Positions 1 through 10,195 are shown, counted from the first letter of the stretch. The stretch: DNA of 64,000 nt from an uncultured Duncaniella sp. (GCA_910589485.1 CAJUSW010000006.1:124001-188000), one strand, 5' to 3'. Made by a program: numbers and translations. The notes: generated from the letters alone by a model not told the origin.

Positions 1-3000
1 CCTCGATTGTGCCGTGATGGAGCATTGTGAGCGATTTCACAAGGGCGAGTCCTATGCCGGTGCCCGAGGCCTGATGCTTCCCCTTGGCCTGATAATAGCG
101 GTCGAAGATATGTGGCAGGGCCTCGGCCGAGATGCCGTAGCCGGTGTCGGTCACGCTTATCACCGCGCTGTCCCCCTCCTTGCCCGACTCGCGCGAGAGG
201 CTGAGGGTGATGGTGCCGTCGGGGGTATATTTCAGAGCGTTGCTCAGGAGATTATTGATCACTATAGATATCACCTCGGGGTCGTAGTACAGCTCGCCTA
301 TGGAGTGGTCACACTCTATCACGAACTTCACGCCGGCATTGCGGTTCAGCTCCTTGAAGCGCAGGCCTATCTCGGTCACGAGCGTGTCGAGGCGCCCTTT
401 GGTCACGCACAGGTTGCGGTTCTGGGTCTCGGCCTTGCGGAATTCCAGTATCTGGTTGATGAGGTTGAGCAGTCTCATCGAGCTCTTGTGTATCAGCTTC
501 ACGCGGGTCTTATGTCCGGTGTCGAGGGTGTCGTCGGCCACGAGATCCTCGAGCGGGCCCAGGATGAGGGTGAGCGGGGTGCGCAGCTCGTGGGTGATGT
601 TGGTGAAGAAGCGCAGGCGCTCGTTGTTGAGTTCGAGCTCGCTGGCGGTCTTGCGCCTCTCCAGCTCGAGGGTGCTCTCAAATCTCACCCTGCGGTTGTA
701 GATCCTCACGGCCAGGATGATGGCGGTAGCGGCGAGCAGGAAGTACAGGAGCTTGGCCCACCATGTGAGCCACAGGGGCGGGGTGATCACGATTGTCACC
801 GACGATACCGAGCTCTCCTCCCAGTTCTGGTTGCTGAGGCGGGCCCTGACGTTGAACACGTATTTCCCCGGCTGGAGATACCTGAACGATACTTCATTGT
901 CGTTTCTCACGTTAATCCATTCATCGCCAAGCCCTATCATCTGGTAGGCATACTCCACAAGGTGGCTTTGGGCGAAATCATCGACAGTGAAGTGCACCGT
1001 GAACGAATTGCGGTCATAGTCGAGCTTCACCTGCCCATCGGGCACAGGCAGGATGTCGACCCGCTCGTCCACTTTGCCGGGCACGCTTATCTCGGTGATC
1101 TTGACCGGTACAGGGGGCAGATTCACGTCCACATCCCTGGGGTCGAACACACACAGCGAGTTGAGCGAGCTGAAGTACATCTCGCCGTTGGTGCTCATGG
1201 CCACGCTGTGGTCCACAAACGAGTTTCGCGGCACCCCCTGGTGATAGTCGTAGTTCTCTATCTTGGAGGTTCGCTTGTTCCATCGGCCCAGGCCGTTGTT
1301 GGTGCTGAACCACACGTTGCCCCATAGGTCCTCGCTGATGGCACGTATGTGCACATCCTCCAGGCCATTGTCGTAGGTATAGTTCTTGATCTCGCTGAAA
1401 TCGTTGGGCTGGGTCACGCACGAGAGGCCGTCCTGTCCCGCGATCCACATCCATCCGCGCGAGTCGCAGTATATGTCCTTGATAGCATTGGATATAATGT
1501 CGCCCGCGCTCGTGAGATACTTTATGAAATTGAAGGCGCGGTCGAAGATGAACACTCCCGTGCCGTAGGTGCCCACCCATATGCGTCCCTCCTTGTCGGG
1601 GGTTATGGCATTGATGGAGAGGTGCATCACGGGGTTGGGCAGATCCTCCATCTGGGTCACCTTCCCGTCCTTGAGTCTGCACAGGCCCTGGTCGGTGCCT
1701 ATGAGGTAATCGCCGTTGCCGTCGGGGCAGATGATCAACACCGTCATGCGGCGTCCGGGCATGGGGATGTCGACGGAGCGCCCGGTGGCGAGGTCATATT
1801 CCCGAAGTCCATCCTCATAAAGTCCGAGCAATACCTTTCCTTCCCCTTTGTCGTACATGGCTGTGACGGGACTTGGCGACGGTATGGGCGAGCGTCTCAC
1901 AATCTTCTTGTCATGTATCCACACCAGTTCGCCTATACATCCGCCTATCACATCCCCGTCGGGCAGAGCCATGAGCGACGAGGCCGTGCAGTCCTTGATA
2001 CCATCGGGGGTGCGCTCGGTGAGGGGGAGGGTGTAGAATATGCGTTTCTGATGGGATATGAAGTCAAGTCCATGTCCGTAATGCCCCACCCACATGTTGC
2101 CGTGGCGGTCGCGGTAGACATTCCTCACATAGCTCGATGCCAGACCGGAGCCGTCGTCGGTGATGCCGGTGGCAAAATTGCTGAACCTGATGGTGTCGGG
2201 CGACGCCATGGCCGAGTCGTTGAGGTTGAGTATGCTCACTCCGCCTATGTCGCAGCCTATCCACAGCTGTCCGTCGTCGGTCTCGCACATGTCATAGACG
2301 TGGCTACCCACGAGCGACTCGGAATTGTTCTCGTCGTGGTGGAAAGTCTTGAACTTCTGGGTTATGGGGTCGTATATGGCCAGGCCCTTGTTGGTGCCGA
2401 TCCATATGTTGCCCCGGCGGTCGCGGTGCAGACATTCCACGAAGTTTCCGGGGATGCCGTCGGGGTTGTCGGAGCTGTGTGTGAAATTGTCGAGGCGCCC
2501 CGACTCGAGATGGATCCTGCTCATGCCTCCTCCCGAGTTGGCCACGAGGAGATTGCCGAGGCCATCCTCCAGCACATCGTTGAAGGTGTCGCCGAGGCCG
2601 GGCACATTGTAGGCATTGTAGATCTTGAGCTTGCCCGTGGCTATATCGTAGTTGATGATGTCGACATGGCGGTTGGTGATCCACAGCGATTGCCCGTCGG
2701 AGGAGCGCTTGATCGACACCACATTATATATCTGTGGTTTCTCGGGTATCAGCTCCTCTTTGATTTTCTCGGGGACAAGCGTGGCACAGTTCATTTTGAA
2801 GAGGCCCAGTTTGGTGCCTATCCACAGGAGGTCGTTCTCCTCCTCGTAGAAGAGGCAGTTGATAGAGTTGCTTATGAACGAGGTGTTGCGTGTGGTGAAC
2901 GGAAGGAACACCTTTCCGTCAAACCTGTAGAGTCCGGCATCGGTGGCTACCCACAGGAATCCGCGGTTGTCCTCGGTGATGTCCATTATATATTGGTTGG

Positions 3001-3127
3001 ACAATCCTTCGAGCACGCCATAGTTCTTGATGCTCATATGGGTCACGCCGTCGGTGGCCCCGCTCGCAGGAACGTGGCAACAGAGCGCGACAAAGCACAG
3101 GGTGATGAATGTGATTATCTTTTTCAA
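1..3127 (-). CDS. Hybrid two-component system sensor (HTCS), 5' part, cut by window edge
   Basis: Only the N-terminal ~1040 residues are in the window. Read on the minus strand, the protein starts at a TTG (3127) giving a Lys-Lys signal peptide, then many beta-propeller repeats with the WIGT/WVGT signature of periplasmic sensor domains, a Y_Y_Y-type Ig domain, one membrane helix near 700-770, a HisKA dimerisation domain with the phosphoacceptor His in THELRTPL, and an HATPase_c domain with an N-box (NNLLSNALKY) and G-boxes (DTGYGIS, GTGIGLAL). The receiver and AraC-type DNA-binding domains expected of this family lie beyond the left edge. Such proteins sense a periplasmic glycan breakdown product and switch on the neighbouring transport locus. 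It is divergent from the lipoprotein-SusC-SusD operon, which is its likely target (inference). No ATG gives a signal peptide, so TTG is chosen. Confidence 0.93.
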   Translation of the reverse strand, partial: MKKIITFITLCFVALCCHVPASGATDGVTHMSIKNYGVLEGLSNQYIMDITEDNRGFLWVATDAGLYRFDGKVFLPFTTRNTSFISNSINCLFYEEENDLLWIGTKLGLFKMNCATLVPEKIKEELIPEKPQIYNVVSIKRSSDGQSLWITNRHVDIINYDIATGKLKIYNAYNVPGLGDTFNDVLEDGLGNLLVANSGGGMSRIHLESGRLDNFTHSSDNPDGIPGNFVECLHRDRRGNIWIGTNKGLAIYDPITQKFKTFHHDENNSESLVGSHVYDMCETDDGQLWIGCDIGGVSILNLNDSAMASPDTIRFSNFATGITDDGSGLASSYVRNVYRDRHGNMWVGHYGHGLDFISHQKRIFYTLPLTERTPDGIKDCTASSLMALPDGDVIGGCIGELVWIHDKKIVRRSPIPSPSPVTAMYDKGEGKVLLGLYEDGLREYDLATGRSVDIPMPGRRMTVLIICPDGNGDYLIGTDQGLCRLKDGKVTQMEDLPNPVMHLSINAITPDKEGRIWVGTYGTGVFIFDRAFNFIKYLTSAGDIISNAIKDIYCDSRGWMWIAGQDGLSCVTQPNDFSEIKNYTYDNGLEDVHIRAISEDLWGNVWFSTNNGLGRWNKRTSKIENYDYHQGVPRNSFVDHSVAMSTNGEMYFSSLNSLCVFDPRDVDVNLPPVPVKITEISVPGKVDERVDILPVPDGQVKLDYDRNSFTVHFTVDDFAQSHLVEYAYQMIGLGDEWINVRNDNEVSFRYLQPGKYVFNVRARLSNQNWEESSVSSVTIVITPPLWLTWWAKLLYFLLAATAIILAVRIYNRRVRFESTLELERRKTASELELNNERLRFFTNITHELRTPLTLILGPLEDLVADDTLDTGHKTRVKLIHKSSMRLLNLINQILEFRKAETQNRNLCVTKGRLDTLVTEIGLRFKELNRNAGVKFVIECDHSIGELYYDPEVISIVINNLLSNALKYTPDGTITLSLSRESGKEGDSAVISVTDTGYGISAEALPHIFDRYYQAKGKHQASGTGIGLALVKSLTMLHHGTIE

Positions 3128-3180
3128 AATGATTGGAGGTATTATCGATAGTAAGGGCGGGGGAGAGGCGGCCCGCTGTG

Positions 3181-3242
3181 GCTGAGAGAAATGGTGGGGG
3201 GAGAGGCTGAGAGAAATGGTGGGGGGAGAGGCTGAGAGAAAT
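3181..3242. repeat. 25-bp tandem repeat, 2.5 copies, in the HTCS leader
   Basis: Two exact copies of a 25-base purine-rich unit beginning GCTGAGAGAAATGGTGGGGG are followed by a partial third copy (12 bases). They lie between the HTCS start codon and a candidate -7 box at 3253-3260, so they would be transcribed as part of the HTCS 5' leader. The rest of the 463-base gap between the divergent genes holds AT-rich promoter-like DNA and no coding signal. Confidence 0.85.
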
Positions 3243-3252
3243 CCTGTAATCA

Positions 3253-3260
3253 CAAAATTA
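3253..3260 (-). promoter_or_regulatory. Candidate -7 box for the HTCS gene
   Basis: Read on the minus strand this is TAATTTTG, a perfect match to the Bacteroidetes -7 consensus TAnnTTTG. No TTTG is found 19-20 bases upstream, so the -33 element is weak or absent. Confidence 0.4.
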
Positions 3261-3435
3261 CTAAAATCTCCAAAAAAAGTGGTCGCTATACCTGCTGATT
3301 GAACTATCCATACTCCGAAAATGGTCGAAATGTACTCCCCTGTGACGGTCGCAGGGACGCTTCCGGCTGAAAAAGAAACAAATGTCATTGTTATTGGGAA
3401 TATTTGTAACCCCCTATATATATATATAGTTAGAG

Positions 3436-3443
3436 TAATTTTG
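3436..3443 (+). promoter_or_regulatory. Candidate -7 box for the lipoprotein-SusC-SusD operon
   Basis: TAATTTTG matches TAnnTTTG and follows an alternating TA run (3415-3428). No -33 TTTG sits at the right spacing, which would fit a promoter that needs an activator such as the adjacent HTCS. The predicted leader is about 140 bases. Confidence 0.4.
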
Positions 3444-3590
3444 TGGCATTAGCTGACCAATGATACCATCACATGAATGACACCGTGATTCTATTACACA
3501 TAACTATCAGGTAGTGGCATGTTTGGCTTATCTAATGCATCGTTACACAACTAAAAATCAATTAACCAAAACATCTAATATTTTAACCAC

Positions 3591-4817
3591 ATGTGCAAAA
3601 CATCTTTAATTCATCGCATGAAAAACTTGATGTTGCCCATCGCGTTGCCCCTTATCCTCGCCTCCTGTGGCGATGAGGTGGAGGGACGCATCGACATCGA
3701 CGATTCATTGCCTGCCCAAGTCACGAACGTTGCCTATACGTCCGGTCCCGGTGAGATCTATCTTTCCTGGGATGTTCCCTCGAGCCCGAGCTTCATGTAC
3801 AACAAGGTCACCTACCGCAACGCCAAGGGCGAGGAGGTGTACAGAATGTTCTCCAAGGAGGCCGCTGATGCCAACGGCCGCATTACTGCCACCATCACCG
3901 GTTTCGCCACCGTTGATCCCGTGGAATTCAAGATTTATGCCTGCAACGTGCGCTACGGCTCGGCTGAGCCTCAGGTGATCTCGGCTGTGCCCGGCGCTCC
4001 CGCGTTTCTCGCCGTGGCCAATTCGCTCCAGGCCGAACCCGCCTACGGTGGCGTGCGCGTGAAGTATGCCAACGATACCCAGGCCACCGTGTATGTCAAC
4101 GTCGACTACTCATCCAAGAGCGATCCCTCCAAGAGCGGTTCCACCTCGTTTGTAGTCAACGGCAACAGCAACGGCAGCCGCGTGATCGTGCTCTCGACCG
4201 GTGCCAACGAGTTTATCAACGGTGAGGACGCCGTGCTCAAGCTCACCGCCCGCGACTCGGAGAACAATATGGCCGATCCCGTCTCAGCCGAATCCTACGT
4301 GAAGAAAGTGAAGCTCATCGACCGCTCGGGCTGGAGTGTTCCCGGTTATACCGACGATGCCTACGGTCCCACTCCCGGCTTCTCCTCTCAGGAAGCAGGT
4401 GGCGAGGGTGGCGTTCCCAACGGCCGCGTGATAGCTATGTTTGACGGTAACGAAAACACTTTCTGGCACACAGCATGGAAGCAGTCGTCATCCTATCCCC
4501 ACTTCTTCGTTGTGGACATGGGTGCCAACCACGATGTGGCTTGCATCTCGGTGCGCCGCCGTACCAATAATAACGGTACCAACGTGGGCCACACCATCTA
4601 CACCTGTCCCGCTTCAGGTGCCAACGGCGATGACACCAACGCCTGGGCCTGGGAGGATTACGGATGGTCGGCTTTCAACCGCGAGTCCAACGACCACCAG
4701 TTCTACGGCGTGAACAGCACCTCGAGCCGCTATATAAAGATGTACTACGCCATGACCGACAAGGGTGGCGACTTTGTAATGGTATCGGAGTTCAACGCCT
4801 ACGAGCCTGCCGAATAA
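3591..4817 (+). CDS. Surface lipoprotein with Fn3-like region and C-terminal discoidin (F5/8 type C-like) domain
   Basis: 408 residues. A signal peptide ends in the lipobox LASC (Cys26), followed by an acidic GDE stretch of the kind that directs lipoproteins to the cell surface in this phylum. Residues ~35-130 and ~135-235 look like fibronectin/Ig-type beta modules (DUF4959/DUF5126-like). Residues ~265-405 resemble a discoidin carbohydrate-binding domain: a 'DGNENTFWHT' entry, a 'FVVDMG' strand and a terminal 'SEFNAYE' strand. Role (inference): glycan capture for the SusC/SusD pair that follows 31 bases downstream. It is the first gene of the operon, whereas accessory binding proteins usually follow SusD. 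A start at residue 10 (Met) would also leave a good signal peptide. Confidence 0.85.
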   Translation: MCKTSLIHRMKNLMLPIALPLILASCGDEVEGRIDIDDSLPAQVTNVAYTSGPGEIYLSWDVPSSPSFMYNKVTYRNAKGEEVYRMFSKEAADANGRITATITGFATVDPVEFKIYACNVRYGSAEPQVISAVPGAPAFLAVANSLQAEPAYGGVRVKYANDTQATVYVNVDYSSKSDPSKSGSTSFVVNGNSNGSRVIVLSTGANEFINGEDAVLKLTARDSENNMADPVSAESYVKKVKLIDRSGWSVPGYTDDAYGPTPGFSSQEAGGEGGVPNGRVIAMFDGNENTFWHTAWKQSSSYPHFFVVDMGANHDVACISVRRRTNNNGTNVGHTIYTCPASGANGDDTNAWAWEDYGWSAFNRESNDHQFYGVNSTSSRYIKMYYAMTDKGGDFVMVSEFNAYEPAE

Positions 4818-4848
4818 TTAACCGCAACACAGGAAAAACAGAACAACC

Positions 4849-7800
4849 ATGAATTTTAAAGCAATATTAGTAAGCACACTCCTGTGCATGGCGGCACCGA
4901 TGTTCACCCATCAGGCCGTGGCACAGACCTCCCAGACTCAGGGGGCCGTGGTCAACGGCACCGTGTATGACGAGCTGGGCGAGCCCGTGATCGGCGCCAC
5001 TATCCGCGTCAAGGGCAACAAGGACCTCACCGCCATCACCGACATGGACGGTAACTTCTCCATCAAGGCCGGTGCCAACGGCGAGATCGAGGTTTCCTAC
5101 ATCGGTTACAAGACCCAGACAATCCCGGTCAACGGCCGCGATAAGATAGAAGTGAATCTCGCTCCCTCGGCCGAGGCTCTCGACGAGGTAGTGGTAGTGG
5201 GCTACGGCACACAGAAGAAGGAGTCACTCACCGGTGCCATCACCCAGATCAAGGGTGACGAGGTGTACAAGGGCCGCGGTACCACCAATACCGCCACCGC
5301 CCTCCAGGGCGAGATCGCAGGTCTCACAGTGACCCGTTCATCATCACGTCCCGGTAGCGAGGGTGCCTCAATGCAGATCCGTGGCGCATACTCGATCAAC
5401 GGCGACAGCAGCCCTCTTATCCTTATCGACGGTCAGGCAGCCAGCCTCGACGAGCTCAACCAGATGGACGGTAACGATATCGCCAACATCTCGGTGCTCA
5501 AGGACGCTTCGGCAGCTATCTACGGTGCCCGTTCGGCCGGTGGTGTAATCCTCGTGACCACCAAGCGCGGTCAGCAGGGCAAGCCCCAGGTGACCTACTC
5601 AGGCACCTACAGCCGCACCATCGACGGCGTGCAGATACCTCTCACCACCAACTACGAGTGGCTCGACATGTTCACCCACGCCAAGTATAACGACGCCAAG
5701 TGGACCCACCGCGATTATGATCACGACCAGATCATGAACGTGTTTGACTACTGGATCTTCGGTAACGCCGACAACTCGGGTACACCCGTACAGAAGAATC
5801 CCGAGACCGGCGCATGGGAGGCAGTTCCCGGAGCCGGCGTGGTGACCCGCGACGGCCTGATCGGCGCCCTGATGCGCGGCGAGACCCTCACCCTCAACAG
5901 CAACGGCGCCATCAAGCGTTGGGAGCCCAACAACTATCTGCTCGACGCTCTCTATGGCAACGCCGATACCTGGAAGCACAATGTGAGCATCGCCGGCGGT
6001 GACGCCAAGTTCAACTATCGTGCGTCGGCCAACTACTCTACCGCCCAGTCACAGCTCAAGGTGGCCGAGGACGGAGAGAAGAAATATGGCATACGACTCA
6101 ACGCCGACTATAACCCCACCGATCTGTTCAAGATCGAAACCGGCATGTCCTACGAGCGCCGCGACATCACCACCCCCTCGCAGGGTATCGGCCGCGGATG
6201 GCAGGATCCCTGGTTCTGGGCCTTCCGCTCCGAGTCAGGCAAGCCCTATGATACTTTCTCGCGCGAGCGTAACCCCATCGGATGGTTTGAGGACGGTGGC
6301 GAGACCAAGAACCGCTGGACCACATTCCGTGCCAACGGCAAGGTGACTTTCGACTTCTCCCAGTGGGTGAAGGGCCTCTCGTTAGTGGGATCGGCCGCCT
6401 ACAAGCGCGTACAGCGCGAGGAGACCACCGAGCAGCTCCCCGTCCAGTTCTACGACTGGGCCGACCAGCTCTCGGGTAGCGTGAAGAACTCTCCCGCCAG
6501 CCTCACCGAGCGCAACCGCACATGGGAGAGCTACACCCTCGGTGCCTTTATCTACTATAATAATAAGTTTGGCAAGCATGGCGTGGACCTGATGGTAGGT
6601 CTCACCGGTGAGAACGAGGACTACAAGAACCTCGAGCTTGCACGCCGTCGTGGCGAGATGTATCCCGGATCGGGCCTCTCCGACCTCAACGTCTTCGTGG
6701 GTGGCGACAACAACACCGCCAACGGTGGCAAGAGCTCATGGAGCTTCCTCTCCTGGGTAGGCGATGTGCGTTACAACTTCGCTGACCGCTATCTCATCTC
6801 GCTCCTCGGCCGTCGCGACGGTTCATCGCGCCTCACTCCCGCCAACCGCTGGAAGAACTTCTACTCCGCATCGGCAGGCTGGGTGTTCACCAACGAGGAA
6901 TTCTTCAAGAGCCTCGGCATCGACCAGATCATGAACTTCGGTAAGATCCGTTACGACTACGGTAAGACCGGTGCCCTCGGTAACCTCGGCGACTACGAGG
7001 CTTACTCCACCATCTCGACCGGCAGCGTATATCTCGGCTCCACCCCTGTAACCTCGATGTGGATCAACGGTATGCGTTCCGACGACCGCACCTGGGAGAC
7101 CATCGATTCCCACGACTTCGGTGTAGACCTCGGTTTCTTCAACAACCGTCTCCGTGCCACATTCGACTACTTCTCCAAGACCAACAACGGTATGTTCATC
7201 GACGTGACCTATCCCTCGGTACTCGGTGCGTCAGCCCCCAAGACCAACAACGGTAAGCTCCGCACCAAGGGTTGGGAAGTCGAGGCCAAGTGGACCGACC
7301 GCATCGGCAACGTGAACTACTATGTAGGCTTCAACGTGTTTGACGCCAAGACCAAGGTGCTCACCCTCACCAACAATGAGAATGTGCCCGAGGCCGGTAT
7401 CAACCGCACCCGTCTCATCGGCCATCCCCTCAATGCCATCTATGTGTACCAGACCGACGGTATCTTCCAGAATCAGGAAGAGGTGGACGCTTACTATGAG
7501 ATGTACTACTGGAACGCCGACCACACCGGTCCCAAGGTGGGCAACATTCTCCCCGCTCCTAACACCAGCGCAACCAACACCCTGCGTCCCGGTGCCCGCA
7601 AGCGCGTCGATGTCAACGGCGACGGCGTGATCACCCGCGACGATATCTACTATGCCGGCGACACCGCTCCCCGTCTCTCGTTCGGTATCAAGGGTGGTGT
7701 GGAATGGAAAGGTATCGACCTCTCGTTCTTCTTCCAGGGCGTAGGCCGTCAGACAGTTCTCCGCACCGGTAATCTCCGTGGCCCGTTCTGTACCAACTGG

Positions 7801-8151
7801 ACTCTCCAGAACAACACCTACACCGATGTGTGGAGCGAGTCCAACCCCAATGCCCAGCACACAATCCTGTCGTTTGACGGCGGTTTCAACTCGTTCAACT
7901 ACGACAACTCCGACGTGGCTGTCCAGAATAACCGCTATATCCGTCTCAAGAACCTCGTGGTAGGTTACACTCTGCCCCGCGCCATCACCTCCAAGGCATG
8001 CATCGAGAAACTGCGCGTCTACTTCTCGGGCGACGACCTGTGGGAGTGGACCAAGATCAAGGACGGTTACGACCCCGAGCATGGCGAGGGTTCCAACAAC
8101 ATCTTCCCCTTCAGCCGTCTGCTTAACTTCGGCCTCGAGCTGACTTTCTAA
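4849..8151 (+). CDS. SusC/RagA-family TonB-linked outer membrane transporter
   Basis: 1100 residues, normal for the family. A signal peptide (cleavage near VAQ, residue ~26) is followed by a carboxypeptidase-D-regulatory-like beta domain (residues ~33-110), the DEVVVVGYG motif that opens the plug, a plug with LKDASAAIYGARSAGGVI, and a large beta-barrel ending in an aromatic residue (LELTF). SusC proteins move oligosaccharides or peptides across the outer membrane using TonB energy, with a SusD lipoprotein acting as a hinged lid. The SusD gene follows after 10 bases, so the two are co-transcribed. The substrate cannot be read from the sequence; the adjacent HTCS and discoidin lipoprotein favour a glycan. 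Confidence 0.96.
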   Translation: MNFKAILVSTLLCMAAPMFTHQAVAQTSQTQGAVVNGTVYDELGEPVIGATIRVKGNKDLTAITDMDGNFSIKAGANGEIEVSYIGYKTQTIPVNGRDKIEVNLAPSAEALDEVVVVGYGTQKKESLTGAITQIKGDEVYKGRGTTNTATALQGEIAGLTVTRSSSRPGSEGASMQIRGAYSINGDSSPLILIDGQAASLDELNQMDGNDIANISVLKDASAAIYGARSAGGVILVTTKRGQQGKPQVTYSGTYSRTIDGVQIPLTTNYEWLDMFTHAKYNDAKWTHRDYDHDQIMNVFDYWIFGNADNSGTPVQKNPETGAWEAVPGAGVVTRDGLIGALMRGETLTLNSNGAIKRWEPNNYLLDALYGNADTWKHNVSIAGGDAKFNYRASANYSTAQSQLKVAEDGEKKYGIRLNADYNPTDLFKIETGMSYERRDITTPSQGIGRGWQDPWFWAFRSESGKPYDTFSRERNPIGWFEDGGETKNRWTTFRANGKVTFDFSQWVKGLSLVGSAAYKRVQREETTEQLPVQFYDWADQLSGSVKNSPASLTERNRTWESYTLGAFIYYNNKFGKHGVDLMVGLTGENEDYKNLELARRRGEMYPGSGLSDLNVFVGGDNNTANGGKSSWSFLSWVGDVRYNFADRYLISLLGRRDGSSRLTPANRWKNFYSASAGWVFTNEEFFKSLGIDQIMNFGKIRYDYGKTGALGNLGDYEAYSTISTGSVYLGSTPVTSMWINGMRSDDRTWETIDSHDFGVDLGFFNNRLRATFDYFSKTNNGMFIDVTYPSVLGASAPKTNNGKLRTKGWEVEAKWTDRIGNVNYYVGFNVFDAKTKVLTLTNNENVPEAGINRTRLIGHPLNAIYVYQTDGIFQNQEEVDAYYEMYYWNADHTGPKVGNILPAPNTSATNTLRPGARKRVDVNGDGVITRDDIYYAGDTAPRLSFGIKGGVEWKGIDLSFFFQGVGRQTVLRTGNLRGPFCTNWTLQNNTYTDVWSESNPNAQHTILSFDGGFNSFNYDNSDVAVQNNRYIRLKNLVVGYTLPRAITSKACIEKLRVYFSGDDLWEWTKIKDGYDPEHGEGSNNIFPFSRLLNFGLELTF

Positions 8152-8161
8152 TCACCGCTAA

Positions 8162-10195
8162 ATGAAAAATTTCAAAATGAAAATCTCAAAATTTATCATA
8201 CCGGCCCTGGCTGTAGGTTTCATCACCACCTCTTGCTCGGACTTCCTGGACAAGCAGCCTCTCTCGGAAGGCACCTCGGCCATTATGTATCAGAATCCCG
8301 AGCAGTTCAGGCAGGCGGCCAACGCGCTGTATTGCTTCAGCGGATCGTTCCAGTCACAGTTTGACGGCAACCTCGACGTTTCAGGCGTGGGTAGCAACGG
8401 TGGTGGCACCGCTCCCGAGAGCAACGGCGGATGGAACGGCACAATGGGTAGCCTGCGTCGCGACAACGAGCTTCTCGAAGCTGCCGCCCGCTATCCCGGC
8501 AACCCCAATGACATTGCCGAATCGGTAGGCGTGGCCTACTTCTTCCGCGCATGGAACCACTTCAACATGCTCACCGCTTTCGGCGGTGTGCCCATCGTCG
8601 ACCATGTGCTCGACGTGACCGACCCCGTGGTCTACGGCAAGCGTAATTCGCGCTACGAGGTGGCCAATATCATCATCAACGACCTCAAGGCCGCTGTAGA
8701 GCGTCTGCCCCAGCGTCGCAACATGATGGGTATGGACCGCCGTGGCGAGCTCACCCGCGAGGCCGCCCAGGCATTCCTCGCCCGCGTGGCTCTCTACGAG
8801 GCCACCTGGGAGAAATATGTTCCCGGCATCGGTTTTGACCTCGACGGCAACGGCGAGGGTTCGGGAGCCGGCACCGCCAAGCCCGAAGGCTATCCCTCGG
8901 TACAGCAGCTCTTCGAGATTGCACGCGACAATGCCAAGGCTGTGATCACCGAGGCCGAGACAGGTACATTCGAGCTGTGGGACGGTTGTGCTGACACCGG
9001 TCTGAGCTACTACTACCTGTTCAACCTCGACGATACCGACGGCAACATCTGTAACTACAAGGGTCTGGGCAAGGACACCAACAAGGAGTTCATTCTCAAC
9101 AATCCCTTCGACTATAACCTGAGAAGAGGTAACATCAACCTTGGCCACCAGGTGCCCTGCTGGCAGGCTACCACTATCAGCGCATGGTTTGGCGAGACAT
9201 TCCTCTGCTCCAACGGTCTCCCCACCACCATCAGCTATGACGGCTCCACCGTACAGTTCAACCCCGTGTTCAAGGGCTACGGCGAGCAGAGCGGCGATTT
9301 CATGGACGAGTTCCAGAACCGCGACATGCGTTTCGTGGGTTGCACATGGCTCCCCGACCGTCCGTCGTGGGGTTCGGATGAGGCTTACAACCTGCGCCCC
9401 ACCGGCAACGGCGAGCCTTACCCCACTCCCGTGTATCCCCAGAACGACAAGGTTCTCGATCCCAACGATCCCGCCTACAGTAGCAAGGCCGGTGTGTTCC
9501 GCCCCTTCATCGGTGCCGACGACACTGCCGGAGCTTACGGTTCGCGTAAGTATATGCCCGAGGGCTCACGCTCCGAGCGTTACGAGTCGCCCGATCAGGG
9601 TCTGATCCGTCTTGCTGAGGTACATTGCATCTATGCCGAGGCTGTATGCGAGCTTGGCAACGGTAGCATCTCGGACAACGACCTTAACTTCTCCATCAAC
9701 AAGAACCGCAAGCGTGCCGGTGTGGCTCCCCTCACCAACGCCCTCATCGCCAATGTGTACGATGCCGGATGGTTCAACTTCGAGACCGGTCACTACGAGC
9801 TCAAGAAGATGAACATGCTCGACGAGATCCGTCGCGAGCGTACATGCGAGCTCTTCGGCGAAGGTTTCCGTCTCAATGACCTCAAGCGCTGGGGTATCGC
9901 CCACATCAACCTCAAGGGCCGTCAGCTCGGTCGTAAGGTGCTCGGCACAGCCTACACCAACCCCAATAATACTGTCAACAGCATGAACCAGTATTTCGGC
10001 GAGCCTTGCTACAATCCTTCTAACCGTCCTCTGCGCTACGGTTTCGCATCCGAGGATCCCTCGAGCCTCGATTATGGCCGTCCCATCACCACCCGTGTTG
10101 AGTTCTGCCTCTGGCGCGAGCGCGATTACCTCGATCCTATCCCCTTGGATCAGATCCGTCTCAATCCTAACCTGAAACAGAATCCAGGATGGTAA
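8162..10195 (+). CDS. SusD/RagB-family nutrient-binding lipoprotein
   Basis: 677 residues, on the long side for SusD. The signal peptide ends at ITTSC (Cys25), then DFLDKQP, the typical start of mature SusD proteins. The helical TPR-like SusD fold is recognisable from the AYFFRAWNHFNM segment and the C-terminal 'RRERTCELFGEGFRLNDLKRW' type signature followed by PIPLDQI. It forms the substrate-binding lid on the SusC encoded just upstream. A Met at residue 6 is an alternative start. A strong terminator lies 117 bases downstream, closing the three-gene operon. Confidence 0.95.
   Translation: MKNFKMKISKFIIPALAVGFITTSCSDFLDKQPLSEGTSAIMYQNPEQFRQAANALYCFSGSFQSQFDGNLDVSGVGSNGGGTAPESNGGWNGTMGSLRRDNELLEAAARYPGNPNDIAESVGVAYFFRAWNHFNMLTAFGGVPIVDHVLDVTDPVVYGKRNSRYEVANIIINDLKAAVERLPQRRNMMGMDRRGELTREAAQAFLARVALYEATWEKYVPGIGFDLDGNGEGSGAGTAKPEGYPSVQQLFEIARDNAKAVITEAETGTFELWDGCADTGLSYYYLFNLDDTDGNICNYKGLGKDTNKEFILNNPFDYNLRRGNINLGHQVPCWQATTISAWFGETFLCSNGLPTTISYDGSTVQFNPVFKGYGEQSGDFMDEFQNRDMRFVGCTWLPDRPSWGSDEAYNLRPTGNGEPYPTPVYPQNDKVLDPNDPAYSSKAGVFRPFIGADDTAGAYGSRKYMPEGSRSERYESPDQGLIRLAEVHCIYAEAVCELGNGSISDNDLNFSINKNRKRAGVAPLTNALIANVYDAGWFNFETGHYELKKMNMLDEIRRERTCELFGEGFRLNDLKRWGIAHINLKGRQLGRKVLGTAYTNPNNTVNSMNQYFGEPCYNPSNRPLRYGFASEDPSSLDYGRPITTRVEFCLWRERDYLDPIPLDQIRLNPNLKQNPGW

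Noticed and set aside
14..3151. Two long plus-strand ORFs (437 and 600 codons) opposite the HTCS gene
   Set aside because: They are antisense to strong sensor domains, have odd His/Val-rich compositions and no recognisable motif.
3137..3590. Possible CRISPR-like array at the 25-bp repeat
   Set aside because: Units are contiguous with no spacers and only 2.5 copies.
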